NCBI GenBank assembly: GCA_943370285.1 | Contig: CALRQJ020000006.1 | Coordinates: 62,001-126,000 of the forward strand | Direction of reading: 5' to 3' | DNA length: 64,000 nucleotides | Source of the DNA: CALRQJ02 sp943370285 | GTDB taxonomy: Bacteria; Bacteroidota; Bacteroidia; Chitinophagales; Chitinophagaceae | Shown: piece after piece, positions 17,512 through 25,945 of the stretch | How the letters are laid out: each line of letters starts with the position of its first letter | Position numbering within the stretch: the stretch's first letter is position 1 | Made by a program: the position numbers and the translations under genes | The notes under the pieces: model-generated | Told to the model about the DNA's origin: nothing | Seen by the model: the letters and a program-made list of their open reading frames with translations, nothing else | Database searches by the model: none

Positions 17512-18531
17512 ATGAGTAATACACAATTGGTTGAAGCGGCAAAAATGAACATCAACGCAAAAGGTTTTTTAGACATTGACGTAAATCCTTCGTTAGATTT
17601 GTTCCAGGAAATAGAACGACTCAAAAAAGAGAAAAATGCCATTGTACTTGCTCACTACTACCAAGAACCAGATATTCAGGATGTGGCCGACTATATCGGG
17701 GATAGTTTAGGCCTTGCCCAAAAAGCACAATCTACCGATGCCGATATCATTGTGTTTGCCGGAGTGCATTTTATGGCCGAAACAGCTAAGATTCTTAACC
17801 CAACTAAAAAAGTTTTATTACCCGATTTAAAAGCAGGCTGTTCATTAGCCGATTCAGCACCGGCGCCGCTGTTCAAAGCGTTTAAAGACAAACATCCCGA
17901 TCATGTGGTGATTTCTTACATCAACTGCACGGCCGATATAAAAGCCTTGAGCGATATCATTTGCACCAGCAGCAATGCCGAAAAAATCATTGACAGTTTA
18001 CCGAAAGATCAACCCATCATATTTGCACCCGATAAAAACCTAGGCGGATTCCTCAATAAAAAAACCGGTCGCAACATGTTGTTGTGGAATGGTGCCTGTA
18101 TGGTGCATGAAATTTTTAGTTTAGAGAAGATTGTAAAGCTGAAAGTTCGCCATCCACAAGCTAAATTCATTGCTCACCCCGAGTGTGAAGAAGCGGTATT
18201 AAACCTGGCAGATTATATTGGCAGTACTACACAGCTCCTTAAATATTCACGACAAAACGAGGCTACCGAATTTATTGTAGCTACCGAAACCGGTATACTA
18301 CACCAAATGCAACAAAGCAGCCCCAACAAGACCTTTATTCCTGCCCCGCCGAATAACAGTTGTGCTTGTAACGATTGTCCGCATATGAAGCTGAATACCC
18401 TCGAAAAACTCTATTTGTGCATGGCATACGAAACCCCCGAAATTACCATGGATGAAAACCTTCGACTGAAAGCTTTAAAACCGATTGAAAGAATGTTGGA
18501 GATTAGTAAAGCTGCGGGGTTGATAGGGTAG
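17512..18531 (+). CDS. nadA: Quinolinate synthase A
   Basis: NadA condenses iminoaspartate with dihydroxyacetone phosphate to quinolinate, the second step of NAD synthesis, using a [4Fe-4S] cluster. Seen: AIVLAHYYQEPDIQDVADYIGDSL near the N-terminus split over residues 44-65, cluster Cys candidates C110 (LKAGCSLAD), C196 (NGACMVHE) and C286/C289 (CACNDCPHMK), and FIAHPECEEAV. Length 339 is normal. It stands alone; nadB and nadC are not adjacent. Confidence 0.97.
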   Translation: MSNTQLVEAAKMNINAKGFLDIDVNPSLDLFQEIERLKKEKNAIVLAHYYQEPDIQDVADYIGDSLGLAQKAQSTDADIIVFAGVHFMAETAKILNPTKKVLLPDLKAGCSLADSAPAPLFKAFKDKHPDHVVISYINCTADIKALSDIICTSSNAEKIIDSLPKDQPIIFAPDKNLGGFLNKKTGRNMLLWNGACMVHEIFSLEKIVKLKVRHPQAKFIAHPECEEAVLNLADYIGSTTQLLKYSRQNEATEFIVATETGILHQMQQSSPNKTFIPAPPNNSCACNDCPHMKLNTLEKLYLCMAYETPEITMDENLRLKALKPIERMLEISKAAGLIG

Positions 18532-18568
18532 TGTGGAAGGTCCATAGTCGACGGTCCATTGTGGTGAA

Positions 18569-18907
18569 TGTCATTCCGAGCACAGCGAGGAATCTTTTCA
18601 ATCAAGGTTGTCATTCCGACTAAGGAGGAATCTGTTCATTGTTAGAATAGAATTTAGTGAAAGATCCCTCGTACCTCGGGATGACAAAGGATTATGTCAT
18701 TCCGAGCACAGCGAGGAATCTTTTGATTGATAGAACCATCTTTTCTTTATAATCAGATCCCTCGTACCTCGGGATGACAAAATATGGTGTCCTTCCGAAC
18801 GCAGTGAGGAATCTTTTCAATCAAAGCTGTCATTCCGACGAAGGAGGAATCTGTTCAACGCTAGAATAGATTATTGAAACAGATTCCTCATCCCTAGGGT
18901 TGACAAA
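18569..18907. repeat. Left block of REP-like palindromes (family A)
   Basis: Eight copies of a roughly 25-bp unit, five forward (near 18569, 18609, 18694, 18788 and 18828) and three reverse (near 18662, 18755 and 18881). Forward units read like TGTCATTCCGA ... GAGGAATCT, reverse units like AGATCCCTC ... GGGATGACA. Each unit is itself a small inverted repeat (ATTCC/GGAAT or ATCCC/GGGAT). Forward and reverse units pair up around spacers such as the conserved GTTAGAATAGAATTTAGT. The gap 18532-18952 holds nothing else. Confidence 0.9.
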
Positions 18908-18952
18908 AAGCCAATTCTTTAGTAAATTCGGCATGATAAAAACAGCAGCCTA

Positions 18953-19264
18953 ATGAAGCCGATTGGAACCCATAACTACTATGTTTACATCACCACCAAT
19001 AAGAACAAAACCGTTTTATACATCGGCGTAACCAATGATTTGAAAGTAAGAATCTTACAACATGAAGAAAGTGCCCAGACCACTATTAATCAATCATTTG
19101 CAGGAAAATATAATGCACACTACTTATTGTATTTCGAACGCTTTGAATGGATTGAACATGCAATTGACAGAGAAAAAGAATTAAAAGGATGGAGACGTAG
19201 TAAAAAAGAAGCACTAATTAATACTATAAACCCGGAATGGAATTTTTTGAATGACACATTATAA
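18953..19264 (+). CDS. Small GIY-YIG nuclease-domain protein
   Basis: The 103-residue protein is a minimal GIY-YIG domain: YYVYI (10-12), LYIGVTNDLKVRILQH (Tyr23, Arg33) and AIDREKELKGWRR with the candidate catalytic Glu74, ending in the family tail NPEWNFLN. This is the YhbQ-like/UvrC-N-like group, abundant in Bacteroidota with many paralogues. The active-site Tyr, Arg and Glu all look intact. It lies precisely between two blocks of REP-like palindromes (18569-18907 and 19271-19562) with almost no other sequence. Function is unproven; a role in spreading or processing the repeats is an inference. Confidence 0.9.
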   Translation: MKPIGTHNYYVYITTNKNKTVLYIGVTNDLKVRILQHEESAQTTINQSFAGKYNAHYLLYFERFEWIEHAIDREKELKGWRRSKKEALINTINPEWNFLNDTL

Positions 19265-19270
19265 TTGAAT

Positions 19271-19562
19271 CACCTTCCGAACGTAGTGAGGAATCTTTTC
19301 AATCAAGGTTGTCATTCCGACGAAGGAGGAATCTGCTCATTGTTAGAATAGAATTCAGTAACAGATCCCTCGTACCTCGGGATGACAAAATATGATGTCA
19401 TTCCGAACGCAGTGAGGAATCTATTCATCGTTAGAATAGAATTTAGTAATAGATCCCTCGTACCTCGGGATGACAAACGATTATGTCATTCCGACGAAGG
19501 AGGAATCTATTCATTGTTAGAACAGAATTAAGTAACAGATCCCTCGTACCTCGGGATGACAA
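19271..19562. repeat. Right block of REP-like palindromes (family A)
   Basis: Four forward units (near 19272, 19309, 19396 and 19483) and three reverse units (near 19365, 19451 and 19537) of the same family as the left block. Three complete forward-spacer-reverse pairs have spacers of about 30 bp that are closely alike (GTTAGAATAGAATT...). Confidence 0.9.
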
Positions 19563-19587
19563 TACAAAACACCCACTCAAAACATTT

Positions 19588-19620
19588 CCTCCCCACCGGG
19601 GAGGTTAGGAGGGGGTCCTT
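19588..19620. repeat. G/C-rich hairpin repeat (family E)
   Basis: CCTCCCCACCGGGGAGG is a perfect 7-bp stem with a 3-nt loop, followed by AGGAGGGGGTCC. A degenerate relative is at 28968-29003. It directly precedes the S41 peptidase gene by about 30 bp. Confidence 0.6.
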
Positions 19621-19646
19621 TCAACTTTTTCTACTATTTTACAGCA

Positions 19647-21137
19647 GTGAAACAAGTTGCAACACCTCTCATCCTACTTCTGTTAATCATCGGTACATAC
19701 AGTTGCAAAACTGCAGCTACCGCCAAGTACAATGTCAATCAAAAAATTCCGCCTGCGGCGCTACAGCAAGACTTTGCTTTATTAAGAAAAATACTTGAAG
19801 CCAATCATCCCAGCTTGTATTGGTACACACCCAAAGACAGTATGGATGCCTATTTCAACCAAGTACAAGCCCAATTAACCGATTCTTTAACCGAGCCACA
19901 GTTCAAAAACAAAGTGGCTTTTATGCTCAGTAAAATTCGCTGCGGACATACCGCTGTACGCAATTCCAACGCATATAGCAAAACAGACTTTAGTAAGTTG
20001 CCGCAATTTCCCCTAGCCATTAAAACCTGGGGCGATAGTATGGTAGTGTTGGGCAGTGCATTTAGAAACGATTCTATTTTTAAACGAGGCACCATTATTA
20101 CCGGCATTGATGGAAGAACCAATCGGCAATTGATGGATACGATGTTTAACTTTTTAAGCACCGATGGTTATGCCGATCATTTCAAAAGCCAAATCATCAG
20201 CAGTAATTTTCCGCTGTGGTACCGCAATATTTTAGGGCTGAAAGCACAGTATCAAATAACGTACATAGACAGTGCCGGACAAAACCAAACCGCCACCATT
20301 AAAAGTTACGATCCCGTAACCGATACCCTCAACAAAAGAACCATAACCCGAGTACCCGAAAAACGAACCAAAAAACAAATCAAGCAAAGCCGACTATTGG
20401 CAAAAAGAAATATAGCTATAGATACCACACTGCGTACGGCTTATATGAACCTCAACTCGTTTAGTGGTGGAAAGTTGAAACGCTTTTTCAGGCAATCGTT
20501 TAGAACCCTGCAAAAAGAAGGCATTACCGATTTGGTGATAGACCTGCGACAAAACGGCGGCGGCAATATCATGAACAGCACCCGATTGGTTAGATATATT
20601 AGTATCAAAAAATATACCATAGCCGATACTGTAGCTGCTATTACCCGAACCTTTCATTATGGCAAATACATCAAACCAAAATTTTTTTACTGGGTTAACA
20701 TGAATATTGGCAGTAAAAAACGCAGCGATGGCCGCATCCATTTTGGATATTTTGAACGCAAAGCATTTAAGCCCTACCGCAAACACCATTTTAATGGCGC
20801 AACCTACATTGTAACCGGGCCTTATAGTTTTTCTGCCGCTACCTTATTTACAGGCGCCGTAAAGGGGCAAGACAGTGTAACGGTAGTAGGCGAAGAAACC
20901 GGTGGCGGTGCTTATGGCAACTCGGCCATACACTTACCCCAAATAACTTTACCCCATAGTAAGCTACGCATTATTTTACCCATGTACCGTGTAGTGATAG
21001 ACCATACCCAACCCCAAAACGGCCGTGGCATTTTGCCCGATATTGCCGTACCACCCAACAGTGCTTATATTAAAAGAGGGGTAGACCCTAAGGTCGAAAC
21101 GGTGAGAAGATTGATAGTGGAGAAAAGAAAAAACTGA
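19647..21137 (+). CDS. S41 family peptidase, lipoprotein
   Basis: A GTG start gives a lipoprotein signal with lipobox IGTYSC (Cys20). The N-terminal helical region (about 35-130) includes LRKILEANHPSLYWYTPKD and IRCGHTAV. A divergent PDZ-like part follows. The C-terminal tail-specific protease core (about 285-496) has DLRQNGGGN, the putative nucleophile region GPYSFSAATLFTGAVKG, and VVGEETGGGAYGNS. The enzyme would sit in the envelope and cut peptides or protein tails. It lies just after the repeat block and appears monocistronic. Confidence 0.85.
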   Translation: MKQVATPLILLLLIIGTYSCKTAATAKYNVNQKIPPAALQQDFALLRKILEANHPSLYWYTPKDSMDAYFNQVQAQLTDSLTEPQFKNKVAFMLSKIRCGHTAVRNSNAYSKTDFSKLPQFPLAIKTWGDSMVVLGSAFRNDSIFKRGTIITGIDGRTNRQLMDTMFNFLSTDGYADHFKSQIISSNFPLWYRNILGLKAQYQITYIDSAGQNQTATIKSYDPVTDTLNKRTITRVPEKRTKKQIKQSRLLAKRNIAIDTTLRTAYMNLNSFSGGKLKRFFRQSFRTLQKEGITDLVIDLRQNGGGNIMNSTRLVRYISIKKYTIADTVAAITRTFHYGKYIKPKFFYWVNMNIGSKKRSDGRIHFGYFERKAFKPYRKHHFNGATYIVTGPYSFSAATLFTGAVKGQDSVTVVGEETGGGAYGNSAIHLPQITLPHSKLRIILPMYRVVIDHTQPQNGRGILPDIAVPPNSAYIKRGVDPKVETVRRLIVEKRKN

Positions 21138-21235
21138 TATTGATATTTTAGTATATGGTTGAGGAAATTGGGTATATTTGAGAGATATCAGCAATTTTAA
21201 CCTTTGGTTTAAAATTTGACAAACTAATTTTATTT

Positions 21236-21772
21236 ATGACAAATTACAATACCATATTCAACAGTTTTCCAACATTCGAAACACCAAATTTATTACTCAG
21301 AGAATTAAATATTAGAGATGTAGAAGAGCTTTTTTATATCAGTAATCAAGTAGATTATATGAAGGAATTTTTTCCCCCCGATATGGTAATGACAAAACAA
21401 AATGCTTTTGATTCAATAACAATAAAATACCCAGAGGACTTCCAAAATAAAATGGGATTTTCATGGGCAATAGTTTTAAAGCGTAATATGAATGTAATAG
21501 GAATTAGAGACGTTTTTATTGATTCTCCACATGACCCAGTAGTTACTCAAGGTTATATTAAAACTGATTATAGAAATTATGGTTACAATCAAGAGGTCTT
21601 ATTAAAACTAATTGAATTTTTAAAATTTGCAGAGTCTAAACAATTAGACTTTAATTGCTCAATTTTTAATAACACCGTAATTCATATTGCCGAGAAATTA
21701 GGTTTTACTGATATATCAACACCTCAAATGCTAACAGTAAGAGGCAGACGAAAGTTTAGATTATCCTTATAA
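21236..21772 (+). CDS. GNAT family N-acetyltransferase (RimJ/RimL-like)
   Basis: A 178-residue protein with the layout of RimJ/RimL-type acetyltransferases: N-terminal FETPNLLLRELNIRDVEELF, central WAIVLKRNMNVIGIR, then IKTDYRNYGYNQEVLLKLIEF in the acetyl-CoA-binding position and IAEKLGFT near the end. The usual RxxGxG motif is weak (RNYGYN). Substrate unknown. A TATATTTG box at 21174-21181 may be its -7 element. From here to about 24.3 kb the sequence is clearly more AT-rich than the genes on the left. Confidence 0.75.
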   Translation: MTNYNTIFNSFPTFETPNLLLRELNIRDVEELFYISNQVDYMKEFFPPDMVMTKQNAFDSITIKYPEDFQNKMGFSWAIVLKRNMNVIGIRDVFIDSPHDPVVTQGYIKTDYRNYGYNQEVLLKLIEFLKFAESKQLDFNCSIFNNTVIHIAEKLGFTDISTPQMLTVRGRRKFRLSL

Positions 21773-21854
21773 AACTGGTTACAGCTAAAAAAGAGATGTT
21801 TTTTTAGAGCATATAATGTCAAACCGCTTTTTCATATAATAACTAGACTTTGAT

Positions 21855-22526
21855 ATGAAAGTTGAATTCAATACCGAACAAGAAGCTAGGGAATTCTTTC
21901 TAAATAAAACCCAAGACTTGAACCAAATACAGACAGAAATAATATCTACTATATCTGAGGATATACTTTTTCAAGAACATTATTCTTTTTATGACTTTTC
22001 AAAAGACACAAAATTCCGGTTTTCAATTTACCAAACTTTAAAAGGATTTGAAGTTCATTCTCATTCAATTAAACTTTCACAACTTGTACTCGCTGCAGAA
22101 CTTGGTGACTTAAAACTATTTCAAGAGCAACTGAACAACAACCAAACAGTCAAAGCCTTGTCATTAGCATTTGTACGAGCTATCGAAAATGAGAATACAA
22201 ATATTCTCCAATTCTATTTTCAATCTGAACTTTTTGGAAGTTTAAATCTTTATAAGAAACCACTCATTTATTGCACATACAGTGACAAATTGAATTCATT
22301 TTTGTTTTTCCTTCGAAAAGGCGAGGTTTTACCAATAGATATTCTTGGACATATTTTTTTGAATAATGCAATAAATATATTAACTCATATCCTTGACGAC
22401 CATCGTCTTTGTGCTGAAGTAACGCAAGAAAAATATATGACAAACTGGGCCTTGCTTTATCTACATGACGAAAGAAGAGAAAACGAATCAACAAGAAAGT
22501 ATAAAGCAAGAAAAAACAGTAGTTAA
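21855..22526 (+). CDS. Unrecognised protein with an ankyrin-like stretch
   Basis: I do not recognise the family of this 223-residue protein. It has no signal peptide. Residues about 75-185 contain helical pairs that look like degenerate ankyrin repeats (LSQLVLAAELGDLKLFQEQL, then ALSLAFVRAIENENTNILQF). The C-terminus is charged (DERRENESTRKYKARK). It lies in an AT-rich run of orphan genes on the same strand. Such small proteins often turn out to be immunity or adaptor proteins, but nothing in the sequence proves this. Confidence 0.6.
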   Translation: MKVEFNTEQEAREFFLNKTQDLNQIQTEIISTISEDILFQEHYSFYDFSKDTKFRFSIYQTLKGFEVHSHSIKLSQLVLAAELGDLKLFQEQLNNNQTVKALSLAFVRAIENENTNILQFYFQSELFGSLNLYKKPLIYCTYSDKLNSFLFFLRKGEVLPIDILGHIFLNNAINILTHILDDHRLCAEVTQEKYMTNWALLYLHDERRENESTRKYKARKNSS

Positions 22527-22718
22527 CAAAAAATTATTGTCAATAAGGGTTCTCTTTAAGGGATTCTTATTTTAGTTGAAATTCAACCCTTAACTTTTCT
22601 ATTAACCTCCTAAACCTTGACATAAAGCTGTATAAAAATACAATTAGAGCTTTTATTGAATTTATCGGCAAAAGTAAAAACCTTCATACATACATAAATT
22701 AGCAAAAACAGTATTTAT

Positions 22719-23159
22719 ATGATATTAAACTCGGATTTTGTAATGCCATTTGGCGTCAATAAGGGATATACATTAGCTGAAATTTATCAGTATTTGCCCT
22801 CTTATATTGAATGGCTAATTGAATATATTCCTGAATTTGAAATTGATCTAAATGAATTTGAAAAACTTCCTAACCCAACCATTCATCATAATGTAATAGA
22901 GACGAAAGCATCTTCAGGAGAAAAAATTACTTTTCAACTTCGTACAACTCCTATTGGATCGGTAGAAGTAATTAAAAATAGTAAAGACTTGAAAGAAATT
23001 AAATTTGAGTTTCCAGCTAAAATCAAAAAAATACTTGAAGATAAAAGACAAGGACATTATGAACCTCCGGAATGGATTAGACCTGAATATTCTGAGACAA
23101 TTTCAATATTAGAGCTATTTAAAAACATAAAACACTTTGATACTAAACCGGATCAATAG
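22719..23159 (+). CDS. Small protein with exonuclease-X-C-terminal-like (DUF3820-like) motif
   Basis: The start VMPFGVNKGYTLAEIYQYLP followed by YIEWLIEYIPEF resembles the small module found at the C-terminus of exodeoxyribonuclease X and in DUF3820 proteins (MPFGKYKGKxIxEI ... YLxWLL). The rest of the 146 residues is not recognised. It is AT-rich like its neighbours and followed 54 bp later by another orphan gene. Function is unknown; a nucleic-acid-related role is a guess based on the module. Confidence 0.6.
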   Translation: MILNSDFVMPFGVNKGYTLAEIYQYLPSYIEWLIEYIPEFEIDLNEFEKLPNPTIHHNVIETKASSGEKITFQLRTTPIGSVEVIKNSKDLKEIKFEFPAKIKKILEDKRQGHYEPPEWIRPEYSETISILELFKNIKHFDTKPDQ

Positions 23160-23213
23160 ATTATTTATTTTAAAAAAATGATATACCTATTTAATATGAA
23201 CAAAATAAATTAA

Positions 23214-23666
23214 ATGCAATCTATTGATCATTCATTTTCATTGTTTCATAACTACTCATTTACAAAATGTTTAGCAGAATACAAAGACCAACTGCTTTTA
23301 AAGGGCATTACATACTATGAACGCTATCTGGTATTTGAGCACATAAAAAGATTTATAAAGGCTGAAATTTTAGATTTTGATGTAAAAAGTATTGAACTAA
23401 TATTTTGTGAAGAACAATTAGTTGGAATACACTTTTTTATTGAAGAAGTAAATGTTCAAAAAGTAATTGGAAAAATAGAAGCACATCTAGATATAAATGT
23501 TACTAAATATCAATATTCTGATTATGATAAAGTTAGTGATTGTATGAGAATAAATGGCTACTGGCTTGATTCAGAATACATAGTAGCAATTATCGGAACC
23601 ATTGAGCCCTGTATTTATATTGGTCTCAAAGAATTTAATATGACAATTATTGACGTAATGAAATAA
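23214..23666 (+). CDS. Hypothetical protein
   Basis: A 150-residue, AT-rich orphan with no signal peptide or membrane helix and no recognisable motif. It alternates strands and helices with several Tyr/Phe residues. It lies 54 bp after the DUF3820-like gene on the same strand, so the two could be co-transcribed. Confidence 0.5.
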   Translation: MQSIDHSFSLFHNYSFTKCLAEYKDQLLLKGITYYERYLVFEHIKRFIKAEILDFDVKSIELIFCEEQLVGIHFFIEEVNVQKVIGKIEAHLDINVTKYQYSDYDKVSDCMRINGYWLDSEYIVAIIGTIEPCIYIGLKEFNMTIIDVMK

Positions 23667-23807
23667 AACTTTTGTCTACTTTTAAAACGTACTGTTTTTG
23701 GGGGAGCTTTCCCAGTTATATCAGAGTCTTCTTAATTGTAAATATTTTTTTCACTTATATACCTATAAACACCTTAAATGGTTATATGTTGAAACTATAC
23801 AAACAAA

Positions 23808-24299
23808 TTAACTAGCCGAAAATTCACTAAATGGGCCCATAAGGATATGACCTTTACTATTAATAAATTGCAATATTGGGTGAGATGGTTTTGCTATTTC
23901 ACAACAATACTCGTAAAAAGCAATTATATCTTTACCAATAATATACTTTTCAAAAACCATTGTATTAGGCATTTCAGGATTGTAGTCTTCATTGCAATTG
24001 GGACAATGTACCAACAATTCTTTCCAATGTAAATTTTCTATACCAGAGCATTCAGTGCAGCATAAATAATCACTAGGAATTTCTGCCACTTGTAAGTGCA
24101 AGGGAATTTCGTCGTCAATATCACTTCGATAAATAATTGGTGTATCAAAGTGATTGTTATATGCTTTCTTACATGTTGAGCAAATAAATATGTCACTCTT
24201 TTTTATCCATTCGTCTGCAGCATAAATTTCAGCCTCATAACAACAGCAGGTACATCTAAACAATGCTGCTTTACAATATGGTTGAGAAGTTTTGCTCAT
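23808..24299 (-). CDS. Hypothetical Cys-rich zinc-ribbon protein
   Basis: The 163-residue protein has three or four CxxC-type knuckles: an N-terminal CTCCC cluster, CSTCKK, CCTECSG and CPNCNED, fitting two zinc ribbons. The C-terminal part has KPSHPILQFINSKGHILMGP. No family is recognised. It is transcribed opposite to the preceding AT-rich orphans, and its start is next to the repeat region at 24413. Confidence 0.6.
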   Translation of the reverse strand: MSKTSQPYCKAALFRCTCCCYEAEIYAADEWIKKSDIFICSTCKKAYNNHFDTPIIYRSDIDDEIPLHLQVAEIPSDYLCCTECSGIENLHWKELLVHCPNCNEDYNPEMPNTMVFEKYIIGKDIIAFYEYCCEIAKPSHPILQFINSKGHILMGPFSEFSAS

Positions 24300-24412
24300 G
24301 AACTTGTAAATATAAAATATTCAATAAAACAAAAGCGTACCTATGTACTTTCTATTATTTTTTTGTCCCCACAGGGTTCTCCTATAGATAACCCGAGTTT
24401 TAAATCCCTTCA

Positions 24413-24607
24413 ATCCCGTAGGGATGACATATTGGTAGCATCTAACAAACAATATGTATTAGAGTGCCGTAGGTACGATAGGTAAATGTTGGTAATTGCA
24501 TAAACATAAATACGTTTAGCATATTTCTCCTGTTAACATGCCGTGCCTACGGCACTCATGCCTCACCATTGCATCTTATTATTAATATACCATCCCTACG
24601 GGATGAT
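24413..24607. repeat. Nested palindromic repeat, complete copy (family B)
   Basis: Order of parts: ATCCCGTAGGGAT (24413), GTGCCGTAGGTAC (24464), a central spacer, GCCGTGCCTACGGCAC (24540), then ATCCCTACGGGAT (24592). The outer and inner parts are inverted copies, so the whole is a roughly 195-bp nested inverted repeat. The surrounding gap 24300-24690 has no gene; GGGTTCTCC...AACCCGAG at 24374-24396 resembles family D. Confidence 0.85.
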
Positions 24608-24690
24608 TAAAACCATATCGCATCAACCCAGATGTTCAACAGGTATAATACCAATAAAATACTATCTTTACGAAGCTCAAAACTTCAGCA

Positions 24691-24921
24691 ATGACACGTC
24701 AAGCCATTATTGATAAAACTATCCAAGCCATCAATACACTTCCGGAAGATAAAGCGATTGAAATAGCTGATTTTGCCGATTTTATATCCAAACGTTATGA
24801 AGAGGCGGTTCTAACAAAAGGCATTCAACAACTAACAACAGAAGGAAAGGCCTTTGCTTTTTTACATGACGAAGAAGAGCTATATACCTTAGCAGATGTA
24901 AAAGAAGTTTACAATGGCTAA
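24691..24921 (+). CDS. Antitoxin of a type II toxin-antitoxin pair
   Basis: A 76-residue acidic protein beginning MTRQAIIDKTIQAINTLPEDKAIEIADFADFIS, similar to the DUF2281/antitoxin group placed before PemK/MazF toxins. Its last 8 bases overlap the start of the toxin gene, typical of coupled TA translation. It should bind and neutralise the toxin and repress the operon. The gene follows a complete family B repeat by about 80 bp. Confidence 0.75.
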   Translation: MTRQAIIDKTIQAINTLPEDKAIEIADFADFISKRYEEAVLTKGIQQLTTEGKAFAFLHDEEELYTLADVKEVYNG

Positions 24922-25234
24922 AGGAGATATTGTGTTGATTAGTTTCCCTTTTACCGACCTGAGCGGTACAAAACTTCGTCCGGCAGTAATTCTTGCCGAA
25001 ACAAAAACTGATCTTTTGGTTTGTTTTATTACTACCAATATAGATTGGAAAGAAAATACAGACCTATTACTTTTTCCTACTCCCTCAAACGGCCTTAGAA
25101 AAAATTCACTCATTCGAACCAGCAAAATGGCAACATTGAATAAAACTTTGGCAAAAGGACTTTTAGGAAAACTATCAACCCAAAATATTGATGAAATAAA
25201 CGATAAGTTGAAAATAATACTTCAACTAAATTAA
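24914..25234 (+). CDS. MazF/PemK-family toxin (endoribonuclease)
   Basis: A 106-residue PemK-like protein: KGDIVLISFPFTDLSGTKLRPAVIL at residues 3-27 (given here over its length: the conserved parts are the N-terminal GDIV, FPF and RPAVIL), then LVCFITTNI, LLLFP and NSLIRTSKMATL. These match the CcdB/MazF fold core, with the Arg of RPA and the Ser/Thr of the second half as active-site candidates. MazF toxins cut mRNA at short sites and stop growth. Confidence 0.85.
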   Translation: MAKGDIVLISFPFTDLSGTKLRPAVILAETKTDLLVCFITTNIDWKENTDLLLFPTPSNGLRKNSLIRTSKMATLNKTLAKGLLGKLSTQNIDEINDKLKIILQLN

Positions 25235-25298
25235 TTTTACTGGCCAATTTTATTGCTAGCAAATCCGCTTTATTCAAAAACCCATAAACAGCACAACA

Positions 25299-25523
25299 AT
25301 GGAATTACTCTCACCTGACACGGGACTCGTTTTTTGGTCCATACTTGCGTTGCTTGTTTTTGTATTTCCCATAGTGGCAATAATTAGCCTGTTGAAATCA
25401 ACCCCAAAAGACAGCACCTCAAAACTCCTTTGGATTTTAATCATTCTACTGCTACCGTTTCTGGGATCAATACTTTATTTTGTAATAGGCAGGCGACCAA
25501 GCATTAGCCATAACGGTTGGTAA
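25299..25523 (+). CDS. Small PLDc_N-domain membrane protein
   Basis: A 74-residue protein with two membrane helices (VFWSILALLVFVFPIVAIISL and LLWILIILLLPFLGSILYFV). The ending PFLGSILYFVIGRR is typical of the PLDc_N module, the N-terminal membrane part of cardiolipin synthases. No phospholipase domain follows, so it is a stand-alone PLDc_N protein, which is common in Bacteroidota. Function unknown. Confidence 0.75.
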   Translation: MELLSPDTGLVFWSILALLVFVFPIVAIISLLKSTPKDSTSKLLWILIILLLPFLGSILYFVIGRRPSISHNGW

Positions 25524-25613
25524 GCAATTATAGCACACAGACAAAAACCTCACAAAATCGGTCCATTAATCGTCACCCAAATCCACAACGAGATAACCGC
25601 ATTACTGCCCCCA

Positions 25614-25737
25614 ATCCCGTAGGGATGCCATGGCAATAGCAGCAAACAAACAAGTTGTTCAAAAGTGCCGTAGGTACGAAAGGTAAATATTGGTAATGGC
25701 ATAAAAATTTGTATAACATGCCGTACCTACGGCAGTC
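25614..25737. repeat. Palindromic repeat, partial copy (family B)
   Basis: Contains the parts ATCCCGTAGGGAT (25614), GTGCCGTAGGTAC (25665) and GCCGTACCTACGGC (25720), but lacks the outer right part seen at 24592. It sits in the gene-free stretch 25524-25945 between the PLDc_N and CHAT genes; nothing else is seen there. Confidence 0.8.
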
Positions 25738-25945
25738 AACATGGTGTAAACCCCAAGTTGTAAAAGAAACAGCAGTAATTCAAAAAGAGGATTCATTAGC
25801 GTTTTACATTAAATCCAATTTATGTTGTAAATTTAGTTTGGCATAAAATAGCTATCAAAAATTATTAATGCATAATCCACCCCAAAACTATTCAGGCTTA
25901 CCATAACTGTCTTTATTCCCTTTGATTTAAACTTAACATAGCGCA

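Noticed and set aside
18569..19562. CRISPR-like regular repeats
   Set aside because: Units occur in both orientations, spacers between paired units are themselves conserved, spacing is irregular and no cas genes are present.
19556..19798. 80-codon open frame before the S41 gene
   Set aside because: It lies in repeats and in another frame of the S41 peptidase signal region; the S41 frame is clearly the real one.
24282..24485. 67-codon open frame on the plus strand
   Set aside because: It runs through palindromic repeats and overlaps the start of the zinc-ribbon gene; no codon or motif support.
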